Source: an uncultured Bacilli bacterium (GTDB lineage Bacteria; Bacillota_I; Bacilli_A; RF39; UBA660). From it: DNA of 64,000 bases. The notes beneath the pieces are model-generated. The model saw only the letters and a program-made list of their open reading frames with translations. It did not search any database and was not told where the DNA came from. Of this stretch, positions 27,703 to 37,120 are shown one piece after another (within the stretch, counting starts at the first letter, position 1; each line of letters opens with the position of its first letter). The stretch is taken from assembly GCA_949425635.1 (NCBI GenBank), contig CASPWD010000002.1, positions 186,001 to 250,000 of the forward strand, given 5' to 3'. A program made the position numbers and the translations under genes.

Positions 27703-28981
27703 GCTCTTTTTTTAATGCAATAACATTAGCTAAAGTAACATAAACAATATCAACGATTTCTGCAATAATCAAAGAATATATTTTAAAACCTTTTAAGCCG
27801 AAGAAAATCATAACCCCTAATTTCAAAACAATTCCTGTTGTACTAATAATAGTACAAGTTTTTACTTTATCAATTCCAGTTAAAATACTACATAATGGTG
27901 ATTCCAAATAAAATAATACAAAGAATGGTGCCAATATTTTTATATACTGTACTCCTTCTGTTGTATCGTACAGCAATTTAAGTAAAAACTCTGAAGTAAA
28001 ATATATTCCTATTGTACAAACAATTCCAAAAGACAAGGATATCAAAAGAGCCTGTCTAATTCTAGACTTAACCATCTTCATATTTCTTTCTGCAAAATGT
28101 TTTGATATCTCAGGCAACAATGCATTAGAAATCGCCGATATAATAAAAGAAGGAAATAATAAAGTTCCAATAACATAAGCATTATATACTCCATATTCAC
28201 GTGTTATATATTCAATAGAGCAACCAGTAACTAACAAAACTCTATTTAAAACAATTGGTTCCAAAAAGAATCCAACATTTCCAAGCAACCTTCCACTAAC
28301 ACTAGGAACACTTATTGCCAATAATTCATGTGTTTCATCTCTATCAAACTTGATATCTTCTTTTCTGATCATCTTATGTTTTGGTATAAAAATTAAAAGC
28401 ATAATAATTGAAAAAGATTCACTAACAATATTAAGTAACATCAAAACAGTAATGGTAATAACTTTTCCGTAAGGAATAATATATGGCAAAATAAAAGCAA
28501 TAATCGTTAATCTTAAAGCCTGTTCTAAAACATTACTTATCATATGAGGAGTAACATTCTGTTTACCATAAAAGTATCCTTTAACAATATATCCTAAAGA
28601 TACAAAAGGCAAAGAAAGTGTACAAGCTAACAAAGGATAATAAGCTTCTTTACTTTTTAAGAGAGTAACGCTTAAAAACCTACTTGTCATAAACATAAAT
28701 AAAATTAAAATAACATTTAAAACAAACATAATATAACAAGAATTAACTAGAACTTTCCTTGTATTAGCTTTAGCACTAATTCTTTTACTAGTTGACACCA
28801 ATATATTAAAATTAGCCAAACTCAGAAGTAGAGAATAAGTTGGATTAATTAAAGACAATAAAGCAACCCCATCAATACCGATAGTTCTTGTCGTAATAAC
28901 TTTTATCAAAAGCCCAATAACTTTTGTAATACAACCACCAATTAATAATATTAAAGTTGACTTCAAAAATTTATTTTTCAT
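27689..28981 (-). CDS. MATE/MOP-type flippase, SpoVB-like
   Basis: 430-residue membrane protein with about twelve to fourteen segments, of the polysaccharide-flippase (PST/MurJ-like) superfamily. N-terminal KSTLILLIGGCITKVIGLLIKVITTRTIGIDG and the SLSFGIVCTIGIYF region are typical of the SpoVB/YtgP subgroup, which moves lipid-linked cell-wall precursors across the membrane. Members are usually near 500 residues, so this one lacks the last one or two segments. It lies directly beside comN, divergently arranged, as spoVB does in Bacillus. A SpoVB homologue alone does not prove that the organism sporulates. Confidence 0.82.
   Translation of the reverse strand: MKNKFLKSTLILLIGGCITKVIGLLIKVITTRTIGIDGVALLSLINPTYSLLLSLANFNILVSTSKRISAKANTRKVLVNSCYIMFVLNVILILFMFMTSRFLSVTLLKSKEAYYPLLACTLSLPFVSLGYIVKGYFYGKQNVTPHMISNVLEQALRLTIIAFILPYIIPYGKVITITVLMLLNIVSESFSIIMLLIFIPKHKMIRKEDIKFDRDETHELLAISVPSVSGRLLGNVGFFLEPIVLNRVLLVTGCSIEYITREYGVYNAYVIGTLLFPSFIISAISNALLPEISKHFAERNMKMVKSRIRQALLISLSFGIVCTIGIYFTSEFLLKLLYDTTEGVQYIKILAPFFVLFYLESPLCSILTGIDKVKTCTIISTTGIVLKLGVMIFFGLKGFKIYSLIIAEIVDIVYVTLANVIALKKELSSS
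27693..27713. terminator. Terminator shared by the DUF421 and flippase genes
   Basis: 6-bp stem AAGAGC / GCTCTT with a 3-nt loop and seven T residues. It overlaps the ends of both convergent genes. Confidence 0.7.
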
Positions 28982-29056
28982 GGTCTTACTCCTTTATAAG
29001 TTTTCCATTTTGTTATATAATTAAGTTATCAAGATAATGTTAGTTAGGTGAATTAT

Positions 29057-29362
29057 ATGAAAAAAAATGAAGAAATAGCATTTAATTCTGAAAGCGAGTT
29101 ATATAATCGTCTTAGACCAGCTCTTCGTAGTAAGAAAAAGACACTTATCAAAAATGGTTTCAAATATCTAAACGAAAAAGATATTTACGATTATATGCGT
29201 TCTAATAAATGGGCCGATTCAGTCGGTCTAGAATTATGTGATATGGTAGACGACATTTTAAATACTGACAACAAATTAATCATCGCCGACTATCACAATA
29301 AATATATGTCTAAGAAAGACATTGTAGAAGACATATTTGATCTTCCTAAATTAAAATCTTGA
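29057..29362 (+). CDS. Post-transcriptional regulator ComN family protein
   Basis: 101 residues, helical and basic in its middle. Seen: SELYNRLRPALRSKKKTLIKNGFKYLNEKDIYDYM, matching the short ComN/YrzD family that in Bacillus promotes comE mRNA accumulation and binds the cell-division protein DivIVA. I chose the ATG at 29057, 6 nt after TAGGTG, not the GTG inside the ribosome site. Neighbourhood (spoVB-like gene on one side, rel-dtd on the other) is the same as in Bacillus, which supports the call. A TATAAT box is at 29016-29021. Confidence 0.78.
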   Translation: MKKNEEIAFNSESELYNRLRPALRSKKKTLIKNGFKYLNEKDIYDYMRSNKWADSVGLELCDMVDDILNTDNKLIIADYHNKYMSKKDIVEDIFDLPKLKS

Positions 29363-29411
29363 AATAAATAATAATATTACAAATAAAGTAAAAGGGACAG
29401 GAGAGTTTACA

Positions 29412-31574
29412 ATGAATGAAGGAATATTAGAAAAACCTATTACTTATGATGAATTATATGAAAAATTAAAGAAAACACATAAAAAAGAGGAAATGGATTT
29501 AATTAATAAAGCATATGGCTTTGCCTTAGAACGTCACGGAAATAGAAATAGATTAAATGGCGATCCTTATATATCACATCCTCTAGAAGTAGCTAACATA
29601 CTTTGTGATTTAAATGTTGATTATATTACAATTGTTTGTGCTTTACTCCACGAAACAATAAATCACACAGATACAACGGTTGAAGAATTAAACGAAGAAT
29701 TTGGGAGTGAAGTAGCAACAATTGTCAAAAGTTTAAGTAAAATAAATCGTTTAGAATTATCAGATGACAAAGACTCATCTGCTCAATATTTAAGAAAGGT
29801 ATTAGTTGGACTTTCTGAAGATGTAAGAGTTTTATTTATTAAATTAGCTGACAGATTACACAACATGAGAACTCTGTATGCCTTACCACCAGAAGTTCAA
29901 AAGCAAAAAGCAAACGAGACAACAACTGTTTTAATTCCAATAGCTCATCGTTTAGGTATTAATAGTATCAAAGGCGAGTTAGAAGACTTATGTTTGCGTT
30001 ATCAAAAGCCAGATGTTTATAACGATATTTTAGAACAATTAGACGGTTCAAGAGAAGAGCTGAATGAGTTATTAGTTGAAATGAAGCAAAGCATTTCTGA
30101 TATCTTAACTGCTAATGGCATTAAATTTAAAATTAAAGGACGTGTTAAGTCAGTTCACAGTCTTTATAATAAAATGGATAATGGTAAAAGATTCAATGAT
30201 ATTTATGATATTTTAGCTCTAAGAGTCTTTGTTGATACAGAACAAGATTGTTACTTAACAATCGGACTAATTCATAGTAAATATCGTCCAATGCCAAGAA
30301 GATTCAAAGATTATATTGCTAATCCTAAAGAGAATATGTATCAAAGTCTTCACACAACAGTATTTGGTATCGAAGGCCATCTATTTGAAGTCCAAGTAAG
30401 AACATATGAAATGGACGAAATAGCTGAAAAAGGTATTGCATCTCACTGGTCATATAAAGAAAAAGGCTCTGTAAAAATCCAAAGTATGATGGAACATAAA
30501 CTAGAAATGTTTAGAAACATCATCGAAGCGAATAATTACGTTGAAAATGATTCAGAATTCGCTAATAACTTAAACAGTGAATTATTAAGCGACTTGATAT
30601 ATTGTTATACACCAAAAGGAGACGTTTTAGAGCTTCCTAAAGGTGCAACCCCAATCGACTTTGCTTATCGTATTCACAGTGGTGTAGGGGAAAGAACAAT
30701 CGGTGCTATCGTTAACGATCAAATAGTTCCATTAGATTACGAATTACAAGATGGCGACATAATAAAAATCAACACAGGAAAAGAAGCAAACCCTAATAAA
30801 GATTGGTTAAACTTCGTTAAAACAAGCCAAGCAAAAAGTAAAATAAAATCATTCTTCAGTAAACAAGATCGTATTAACTACATTAATACTGGTAAAGAAA
30901 TGATTGAAAAAGAAATTCGTCGTCGTAAATTATCATTCAATGACGTTTTAACAGAAGCCAACATCCAAAAAGTTCTAAGAGATACTCATACTCAAGATTT
31001 AGATGATTTATATTTATCTATAGGTTCTCTAAGATTTACAGCAGGATATATTATTGATTTAATATATGAAGACAAAAAAGACGTTATAGATATTTACCTA
31101 GGTAAAGTAAGCAATCATACTAGTCATTCTAACAAAGCCATGAAAGGCGATATTATTGTAGCAGGAACAGATGATATTTTAGTAACTATAGCTAGTTGCT
31201 GCCAACCAGTTAAAGGTGACAATATTGTTGGATATATTACAAAAGGGGATGGAATCGCTGTTCACAAAAAAGATTGCCCAAACATAAAAAACAGCACACG
31301 ATTAATTGATGTTACATGGAATACAGGTATCGAATCATCTTATCTAACTAATATATCAATTAAAGTAATAAAAGGAAAAAATCAATTACTAGATATCATT
31401 ACTAAAGCTTCACAAAAAGACGTTTACATTGAGTCTGTAAAAACATATGAAGAAGATACATATACAACCTTTGCCGTTACAATAAAAACAAACAATGTTT
31501 CTCAACTAGAAAATTTTATCAGTGATTTAAAGTCATTACCATTTGTAGTTGAAGTAGGAAGGACATATAATTAA
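29412..31574 (+). CDS. rel: Long RelA/SpoT protein with degenerate hydrolase site
   Basis: Makes the alarmone (p)ppGpp in the stringent response. 720 residues: HD hydrolase domain (about 30-190), synthetase (about 210-350, with GRVKSVHSLYNKM, RFKDYIANPKENMYQSLHTT and FEVQVRT, all intact), TGS (about 390-450), and a C-terminal ACT domain preceded by a Cys-containing segment (ASCCQPVKGD). In the HD domain the first His (H42, H56), D147 and its LADRLHNM context remain. The metal/catalytic motif HDxxED is H80-E-T-I-N-H here, so Asp78, Glu81 and Asp82 (streptococcal numbering) are replaced. Hydrolysis is therefore probably weak or lost. Ribosome site ACAGGAGAG. Overlaps dtd by one base. Confidence 0.95.
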   Translation: MNEGILEKPITYDELYEKLKKTHKKEEMDLINKAYGFALERHGNRNRLNGDPYISHPLEVANILCDLNVDYITIVCALLHETINHTDTTVEELNEEFGSEVATIVKSLSKINRLELSDDKDSSAQYLRKVLVGLSEDVRVLFIKLADRLHNMRTLYALPPEVQKQKANETTTVLIPIAHRLGINSIKGELEDLCLRYQKPDVYNDILEQLDGSREELNELLVEMKQSISDILTANGIKFKIKGRVKSVHSLYNKMDNGKRFNDIYDILALRVFVDTEQDCYLTIGLIHSKYRPMPRRFKDYIANPKENMYQSLHTTVFGIEGHLFEVQVRTYEMDEIAEKGIASHWSYKEKGSVKIQSMMEHKLEMFRNIIEANNYVENDSEFANNLNSELLSDLIYCYTPKGDVLELPKGATPIDFAYRIHSGVGERTIGAIVNDQIVPLDYELQDGDIIKINTGKEANPNKDWLNFVKTSQAKSKIKSFFSKQDRINYINTGKEMIEKEIRRRKLSFNDVLTEANIQKVLRDTHTQDLDDLYLSIGSLRFTAGYIIDLIYEDKKDVIDIYLGKVSNHTSHSNKAMKGDIIVAGTDDILVTIASCCQPVKGDNIVGYITKGDGIAVHKKDCPNIKNSTRLIDVTWNTGIESSYLTNISIKVIKGKNQLLDIITKASQKDVYIESVKTYEEDTYTTFAVTIKTNNVSQLENFISDLKSLPFVVEVGRTYN

Positions 31575-32017
31575 TGAGATGCGTTATTCAAAAAGTAACA
31601 AAATCAAGTGTTACTGTCGATAATAAATTAATAAGTGAAATCGGTTTAGGACTTAATGTCCTAGTCGGTTTCACCGCTGCAGATACAATAGAAGATATCA
31701 AGTATTGTGTTAGAAAAATAACAAATCTTCGCATATTCGAAGACGAAAACGATGTAATGAACAGAAGTGTTATCGATGTTAATGGAAGCATTCTATCAAT
31801 ATCACAATTTACTTTGTATGGTGATACAAAAAAAGGCAATCGCCCATCATATATTAATGCTTTAGGTGGTGAAAAAGCGGAACCACTATATAACGAATTT
31901 AATCGTCAACTAAACGAAATCGTTCCAACATATGCTGGAGTATTTGGAGCTGATATGAAAGTTGAAATACATAACGATGGTCCAGCCACAATTATTATAG
32001 ATACTCAAAATAAATAA
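31574..32017 (+). CDS. dtd: D-aminoacyl-tRNA deacylase
   Basis: Hydrolyses D-amino acids (and glycine) wrongly attached to tRNA. 147 residues, full length. Catalytic motifs SQFTLYGDTKKGNRPSY and NDGPATIIIDT (the cross-subunit Gly-Pro motif). Its ATG overlaps the rel stop codon (TAATG), an arrangement typical of Bacilli, indicating translational coupling. Followed after 13 nt by a gene for a membrane-anchored protein. Confidence 0.95.
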   Translation: MRCVIQKVTKSSVTVDNKLISEIGLGLNVLVGFTAADTIEDIKYCVRKITNLRIFEDENDVMNRSVIDVNGSILSISQFTLYGDTKKGNRPSYINALGGEKAEPLYNEFNRQLNEIVPTYAGVFGADMKVEIHNDGPATIIIDTQNK

Positions 32018-32030
32018 GAGGAGATATTAT

Positions 32031-32801
32031 ATGAAAGATATCAAAAATACAGCAATCTTTGTTGGAATAATAATTATAGTACTAAGTGTAGCATTACTTA
32101 TTGTTAATAATGCTCAATATGGAGTAGATTTACTGACTAGAACAACTCTTGATAAAAACGATCCAACTATTCAAATTGCCTTAGAAAAAATAAGTAAAAC
32201 AAAGAATTTTCGTACAGCTAATTATGAAAGTAGTAAGTTAGAAAACGAAGAAAAAATAAATTTTATTTTAGAAAACATCGAAAAAGACGATTATAAATCA
32301 TCAAAAGTAAAACATCAAAAATTAATCTGTGAAGTAACGGATCGTATCTACTTTCAAACTGAAGAAAAAGACTGTAATATAAGAACCATAAAAAATAGTA
32401 CAATTGTTGATTTAGAAGAAAAATATTTCAATACCAGAAATATTAACGAATTCCCCGAAATCAGATATCATGAATATTATTGCAAAAACGATGGTACAAA
32501 ATATTATTGTCAAATTATTCCATACAGCGACACAATAATAGATTATTCCGCATTCGAAAGCGCTTATCAAGAAAAAGATAAAGTAGTAATTTATGAATAC
32601 TATTTAAGAATAGATCTATCTGATAAAACAAAATGTAAAAAATATCTTAACGAAGATTATTGCAATAACAATAAGTCACAAGAAAAACCAGAAATAGACG
32701 AAGACACAATAAAAAAAGATGGTGTTCTTTATATGCATGTTTTTAAAGAAACAGAAAATAGTTATTATCTAGAACAAAGTAAAATTGTAACAAAAAGATA
32801 A
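32031..32801 (+). CDS. Membrane-anchored protein of unknown function
   Basis: 256 residues. One N-terminal membrane segment (about 8-26), then a hydrophilic domain outside the cell with several Cys residues (LICEVTD, EEKDCNIRT, YYCKNDGTKYYCQI, KCKKYLNEDYC), enough for three disulfides. No lipobox, so it is anchored by its signal. A ribosome site GAGGAG lies 8 nt before ATG. It follows dtd closely and precedes a similar anchored gene, so it is probably in the rel-dtd transcript. Not recognised. Confidence 0.68.
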   Translation: MKDIKNTAIFVGIIIIVLSVALLIVNNAQYGVDLLTRTTLDKNDPTIQIALEKISKTKNFRTANYESSKLENEEKINFILENIEKDDYKSSKVKHQKLICEVTDRIYFQTEEKDCNIRTIKNSTIVDLEEKYFNTRNINEFPEIRYHEYYCKNDGTKYYCQIIPYSDTIIDYSAFESAYQEKDKVVIYEYYLRIDLSDKTKCKKYLNEDYCNNNKSQEKPEIDEDTIKKDGVLYMHVFKETENSYYLEQSKIVTKR

Positions 32802-32823
32802 TTAAAAAGAAAAGGATGATTTT

Positions 32824-34137
32824 ATGTACAACGAACCACCTAAAATGAGTCAACAGAAAAAAATAGAATTAATATTACTAATCGTCGCAATGGCTTGGTT
32901 ACTTCTTTTCATATTTAACTACGTTAGATTTACACAAAGCAAATCATTATTCTTAAGTTTTCATGTTACAGATGACTCTTATGATGATGGATATGTCGAA
33001 GAATATATCGGCTTAGGTTATATTTATCGTCGATATCAAAGAAATGCTATCGCTCGTGAAGAGTTGGTACCATTTTGGGTAGGACGTGAAAATCCAGAGA
33101 GTGAAGACGCTTTACCTAAAGCTGCAACAGGCTATGAAGTACCAGATAATCCAACTGGTCATAGTAAATTTAGAGGATTATTATATTTCTTCAATATCAA
33201 AAGAGAAACTCTAGGAACATATAAATGTTTAAATAGTGGAACGGATTGTGAGGTAGCAACAAGCGGATATGACTATTACAATACTTTAAACAAGGACCCA
33301 TTAACAAGGCCAAGCGAAAGTTATCCAATCAGCAATATTCATGAGACATTTGCTTTCGTAGATGACTCTTATCCTCAAGAAACAAATTATGGTGATCCAT
33401 CATACACAAGAACAATCTACTTGTATCGTTTCTTAGAAGAGGATCCAGAAATAATTGCTAGATTTGCGGATGTCAAAGGAAGTACATTCGACGAAAACAC
33501 GGAAACGTATGGTGGAGATAATTCCAAATATATTGTAAAAAGTTATGAAAACAATAAATGGGGCTTAATAAACATTACTGAAAAAGGCACAATTGAAGAA
33601 GTATTACCATTTGAGTACGAATCAATATCATATGATATAGATACAAAATATTATATTCTTTGTAAAGAAGGCAAATGGACAATATACGACTTAAATAACG
33701 ATAAAGTTTTATCAAACGAGTCTGACGATCCGATATACGATGTATGGCGTAACACGAACATAACATACTATTATAAGACAGGTCGCGATAGAACAGTTGG
33801 CAACGATTCCTTCGTAGATTACAAAATATATCGCCTTGATGGTAAAGAATTCTTAAATATCGATAGAACAATAGAAATAATCGAAAGAGAAAATTGTATA
33901 ATTTATTTAACTTCAGCAGATAAAACGTTACATTTCTTAGATTATAGTGGTGAAGAAAGATATAAAATCCCATTAAAATTCTTAGAACTTGAACACACAT
34001 ATTTAAACAATCCAGCTTTTGAAATAGACTATGAATTAAATGGTATTATGGTTTTCAAAATATACGAAGGAAGAGAAAAGTCTTATTCATATGAAACAGT
34101 ATCAGTAAACACTCTTCATTGGGACTATAACGAGTAA
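32824..34137 (+). CDS. Membrane-anchored protein with WG-like repeat segments
   Basis: 437 residues. Cytoplasmic tail of about 16 residues, one membrane segment (about 17-37), then a long extracytoplasmic part. Residues from about 240 contain segments resembling WG repeats: NNKWGLINIT ... VLPFEYESISYD and EGKWTIYDLNNDKVL, followed by further beta-strand units, suggesting a propeller or solenoid. No catalytic motif recognised. Ribosome site AAAGGATG. It is the last gene before the T-box leader; no strong terminator is seen between its stop codon and the hisS promoter. Confidence 0.68.
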   Translation: MYNEPPKMSQQKKIELILLIVAMAWLLLFIFNYVRFTQSKSLFLSFHVTDDSYDDGYVEEYIGLGYIYRRYQRNAIAREELVPFWVGRENPESEDALPKAATGYEVPDNPTGHSKFRGLLYFFNIKRETLGTYKCLNSGTDCEVATSGYDYYNTLNKDPLTRPSESYPISNIHETFAFVDDSYPQETNYGDPSYTRTIYLYRFLEEDPEIIARFADVKGSTFDENTETYGGDNSKYIVKSYENNKWGLINITEKGTIEEVLPFEYESISYDIDTKYYILCKEGKWTIYDLNNDKVLSNESDDPIYDVWRNTNITYYYKTGRDRTVGNDSFVDYKIYRLDGKEFLNIDRTIEIIERENCIIYLTSADKTLHFLDYSGEERYKIPLKFLELEHTYLNNPAFEIDYELNGIMVFKIYEGREKSYSYETVSVNTLHWDYNE

Positions 34138-34171
34138 AATAAATAAAAGATATTAAAAGAAACTGAAAATA

Positions 34172-34200
34172 TTGACTAAAATAATAAAAAATAGTAGAAT
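34172..34200 (+). promoter_or_regulatory. Promoter of the hisS operon
   Basis: TTGACT (34172-34177), 17-nt spacer, TAGAAT (34195-34200): a good housekeeping promoter. Transcription would begin near 34207, just before the T-box leader. Confidence 0.7.
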
Positions 34201-34206
34201 GTTAAT

Positions 34207-34426
34207 AGATTTTTCTTATTGAAAGACGAGTAATATATTTGAATTTTAAAGAGAGAGGCTATCATGCTGGGAATGCCTTATTGGATAATATACGAAAAAC
34301 AACTTTCTCAAAGTAAGAACGCATATAAAGCGATAAAATATAAATTAGAGAGTACCTAAGTAAAGTAAGGTGGCACCGCGGAATGCATTTTCGTCCTTAC
34401 AATAACCAAGGTACTCCTTTTTATTT
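34207..34426 (+). ncRNA. T-box leader of the hisS-asnS-aspS-gatCAB operon, probable Asn specifier
   Basis: Conserved T-box sequence AAGGTGGCACCGCGG lies at 34367-34381, followed by a terminator (GAGTACC 34350-34356 / GGTACTC 34410-34416, then T-run). Stem I is visible: CTTATTGAAAG (from about 34216) pairs with CTTTCTCAAAGTAAG (34303-34317). It contains the AGTA motif, AGAGAG and GCTGG. Opposite AGTA the strand reads GAAAAACAA, giving specifier AAC (34298-34300, Asn) followed by A. The bulge TGGC predicts a tRNA discriminator G, which fits tRNA-Asn or tRNA-Asp but not tRNA-His. Uncharged tRNA would open the antiterminator and raise expression of the operon. Confidence 0.9.
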
Positions 34427-34444
34427 AGAAAGGATTTGAATAAA

Positions 34445-35713
34445 ATGATAACAAAACCAAAAGGTACATTAGACATCTATGGTGAAAATATGAAATATTG
34501 GCAATACGTAAATCGTGTTGTTGACGAAGTTATGGAAAGATATAACTATGGAATGATTAGAACTCCAATATTTGAAAGTACTGAATTATTCCACAGAGGA
34601 GTAGGAGATACCACTGATATAGTAAGTAAAGAAACATATGATTTCATAGATCGTGGCGAAAGAAATATGACTTTACGTCCAGAAGGAACAGCTGGAGTAG
34701 TAAGAAGCTATATCGAAAATAAAATGTATGGCGATGCTACCCAACCAGTAAAACTATATTATAATGGTACAATGTATCGTTATGAAAGACCTCAATCAGG
34801 TCGTGACAGAGAACTTACTCAATTTGGTGTTGAAGTACTAGGATGTAACGATTCATCAATCGATGCCGAAGTAATCAGTCTAGCTGTAAACATTTTCAAA
34901 ATGTTAGGTTTAAAAGGCGTTAAAGTAAAAATAAATAGTTTAGGCGATACAGAATCAAGAAATAACTATCGTGAAGCTTTGATAAAACACTTTGAACCAC
35001 GTATCAACGAATTATGTCCAGACTGCCAAGAAAGATTAAAAAAGAATCCTCTTCGTATTTTAGACTGCAAATTTGATGCTGACCATGAACTAATTAAGAA
35101 TGCACCAATAATGTTAGACTATTTAAACGAAGATTCTAAAAACAGATTTGAAGATGTTCAAAACTACTTAGATGTTTTAGATATTGATTACGAAGTTGAT
35201 CCTCGTATCGTTAGAGGACTAGATTACTATTGTCACACAGTATTTGAAATAGAAGCAACAGTGAAAGACTTCGGATCAAACAATGTTCTTGCTGGTGGCG
35301 GAAGATACGACACTATGGTAAGTAACTTAGGTGGACCAGAAACTCCTGGTATTGGATTCGCTTGTGGAATCGGCCGTTTAGTCATGGCTCTTGAAAAAGA
35401 ACAAGTTAATTTACCTATAAACAATTCTTTGGATGCCTTTATTTTATATGTAAATAATACTGAAAAAGAATATGCCTTAGCTTTAACAGAAGATCTAAGA
35501 CTAAATGGATTCAGAGTAGAAACAGACTACATGGGTCGTAGCTTAAAAGCTCAATTCAAACAAGCCGACCGCCTAAATGCTAAATTCTTAATAATATTAA
35601 ATGATGAAGATTTAGTTGGTGGCGAAATACAAGTAAAAGATAATTTAACAAAAGAAACAACAATGGTAAAAGAAGCTGAGATAGACGACTATCTTGACTT
35701 AAATTTGAGGTGA
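34445..35713 (+). CDS. hisS: Histidyl-tRNA synthetase
   Basis: Class II synthetase of 422 residues charging tRNA-His. Motif 2 region LRPEGTAGVVRSYIEN and YRYERPQSGRDREFTQFG-like sequence (here RELTQFGVE), the HisA signature RGLDYYCHTVFE, motif 3 GIGFACGIGRLVMALE, and the C-terminal anticodon-binding domain are all present. I use the ATG at 34445, 10 nt after AAGGA; the upstream in-frame TTG would abut the ribosome site. First gene after the T-box leader. Four nt separate its stop from the asnS start context. Confidence 0.97.
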   Translation: MITKPKGTLDIYGENMKYWQYVNRVVDEVMERYNYGMIRTPIFESTELFHRGVGDTTDIVSKETYDFIDRGERNMTLRPEGTAGVVRSYIENKMYGDATQPVKLYYNGTMYRYERPQSGRDRELTQFGVEVLGCNDSSIDAEVISLAVNIFKMLGLKGVKVKINSLGDTESRNNYREALIKHFEPRINELCPDCQERLKKNPLRILDCKFDADHELIKNAPIMLDYLNEDSKNRFEDVQNYLDVLDIDYEVDPRIVRGLDYYCHTVFEIEATVKDFGSNNVLAGGGRYDTMVSNLGGPETPGIGFACGIGRLVMALEKEQVNLPINNSLDAFILYVNNTEKEYALALTEDLRLNGFRVETDYMGRSLKAQFKQADRLNAKFLIILNDEDLVGGEIQVKDNLTKETTMVKEAEIDDYLDLNLR

Positions 35714-35718
35714 TTATA

Positions 35719-37077
35719 ATGGACTTAAAAGATTTATTTAAAACAACTAAAATAGGGGATACTGTAACTGTCAATGGATGGATCAGAAACCATCGTAAAC
35801 AAAAAGAATTTGGTTTTATAGACTTTAGTGACGGAACAACCCAAGCTCACTTACAAATCGTTTACGATAATACAATTTCTAATTTTGAAAGTATTCAAAA
35901 AATGCTAGTTGGCTGTGCTATCGAAGCAACAGGAACAATAGTTGAATCTCAAGGCAATCAAGCTTTCGAACTTAAAGCAACTGAAGTAAAATTACTAGGT
36001 GATTGCCCAGCAGATTACCCAATTCAACCTAAAAAACATACTAGAGAATTCTTAAGAGAAGTAGCTTACTTAAGACCAAGAACAAATCTATTTCAAGCCG
36101 TATTTAGAGTAAGAAGTGTTGCTGCTTATGCAATACACAAATACTTCCAAGATAGAAATTATGTATATTTCCATGCACCATTAATTACAGCAAGCGATTG
36201 TGAAGGAGCAGGTGAAATGTTCCAAGTAACAACACTTGATTTAGAAAGAGTGAATGGAAAACCAGATTATTCAAAAGATTTTTTTGGTAAACAAGCTAAT
36301 CTAACTGTTAGTGGACAATTAGAAGCTGAAACATTCGCTTTAGCTTATAAGAAAACTTATACATTTGGTCCTACATTTAGAGCTGAAAATTCCAATACCA
36401 AAACTCATGCCAACGAATTCTGGATGATAGAACCAGAAATGGCTTTCACTGATCTAGAAGGCGATATGGATGTAATGGAAGACATGTTAAAGTTTGTAGT
36501 TAATTATGTCTTAGAAAACGCTTCATTAGAAATAGATTTCTTTGATCAATTTGTTGAAAAAGGTTTAAAAGAAAAATTAGTGAAATTAGTAAATTCTCCA
36601 TTTACAAGAATTGATCACAAAGAAGTTATTAAAATTTTAAAAGAAGCCGACGTAAAATGGGAATTCGAACCTGAATATGGTGAAGACATTGCTAAAGAAC
36701 ATGAAAAATATATTACAGAATATTTTAACGGACCAGTATTTATAAAAAATTGGCCAAAAGATATAAAAGCTTTCTACATGAAACAAAACGAAGACGGCAC
36801 AACAGTTGCTGCAGTTGACCTAGAAGTACCAGGTGCTGGTGAGCTAATGGGTGGTTCTCAAAGAGAAGAAAATTATGAAAAATTAGTTGCTCGTATGGAA
36901 GAACTAGGTATGGAAACCGATAGTATGGAATGGTACCTAAACTTAAGAAAATTTGGTGGTTGTGTTCATTCAGGATTTGGTATGGGATTCGAAAGATTAC
37001 TTATTTACTTAACTGGTGTTGAAAATATCAGAGACGTTATTCCGTATCCAAGAACTCCAGGCAATTGTGAATATTAA
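35719..37077 (+). CDS. asnS: Asparaginyl-tRNA synthetase
   Basis: Class IIb synthetase of 452 residues charging tRNA-Asn directly, so the cell does not need GatCAB for asparagine. N-terminal OB fold (TVTVNGWIRNHRKQKEFGFIDFSDGT), motif 2 YTFGPTFRAENSNTKTHANEFWMIEPE (Asn-specific E-x-S-x-T-x-x-H), and motif 3 GFGMGFERLLIYLTG. I use the ATG at 35719; the GTG nine bases upstream is within the ribosome site GAGGTG and overlaps hisS. Its presence between hisS and aspS matches the predicted Asn specifier of the operon leader. Confidence 0.96.
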   Translation: MDLKDLFKTTKIGDTVTVNGWIRNHRKQKEFGFIDFSDGTTQAHLQIVYDNTISNFESIQKMLVGCAIEATGTIVESQGNQAFELKATEVKLLGDCPADYPIQPKKHTREFLREVAYLRPRTNLFQAVFRVRSVAAYAIHKYFQDRNYVYFHAPLITASDCEGAGEMFQVTTLDLERVNGKPDYSKDFFGKQANLTVSGQLEAETFALAYKKTYTFGPTFRAENSNTKTHANEFWMIEPEMAFTDLEGDMDVMEDMLKFVVNYVLENASLEIDFFDQFVEKGLKEKLVKLVNSPFTRIDHKEVIKILKEADVKWEFEPEYGEDIAKEHEKYITEYFNGPVFIKNWPKDIKAFYMKQNEDGTTVAAVDLEVPGAGELMGGSQREENYEKLVARMEELGMETDSMEWYLNLRKFGGCVHSGFGMGFERLLIYLTGVENIRDVIPYPRTPGNCEY

Positions 37078-37120
37078 TAAAAACAAAAAAACAAATATAT
37101 AAAATGAAAGGGTGAAAAAA

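Noticed and set aside
33575-34000. 141-codon reverse-strand frame in the WG-like gene
   Set aside because: Antisense shadow rich in Leu/Tyr, no ribosome site, covered by a real gene.
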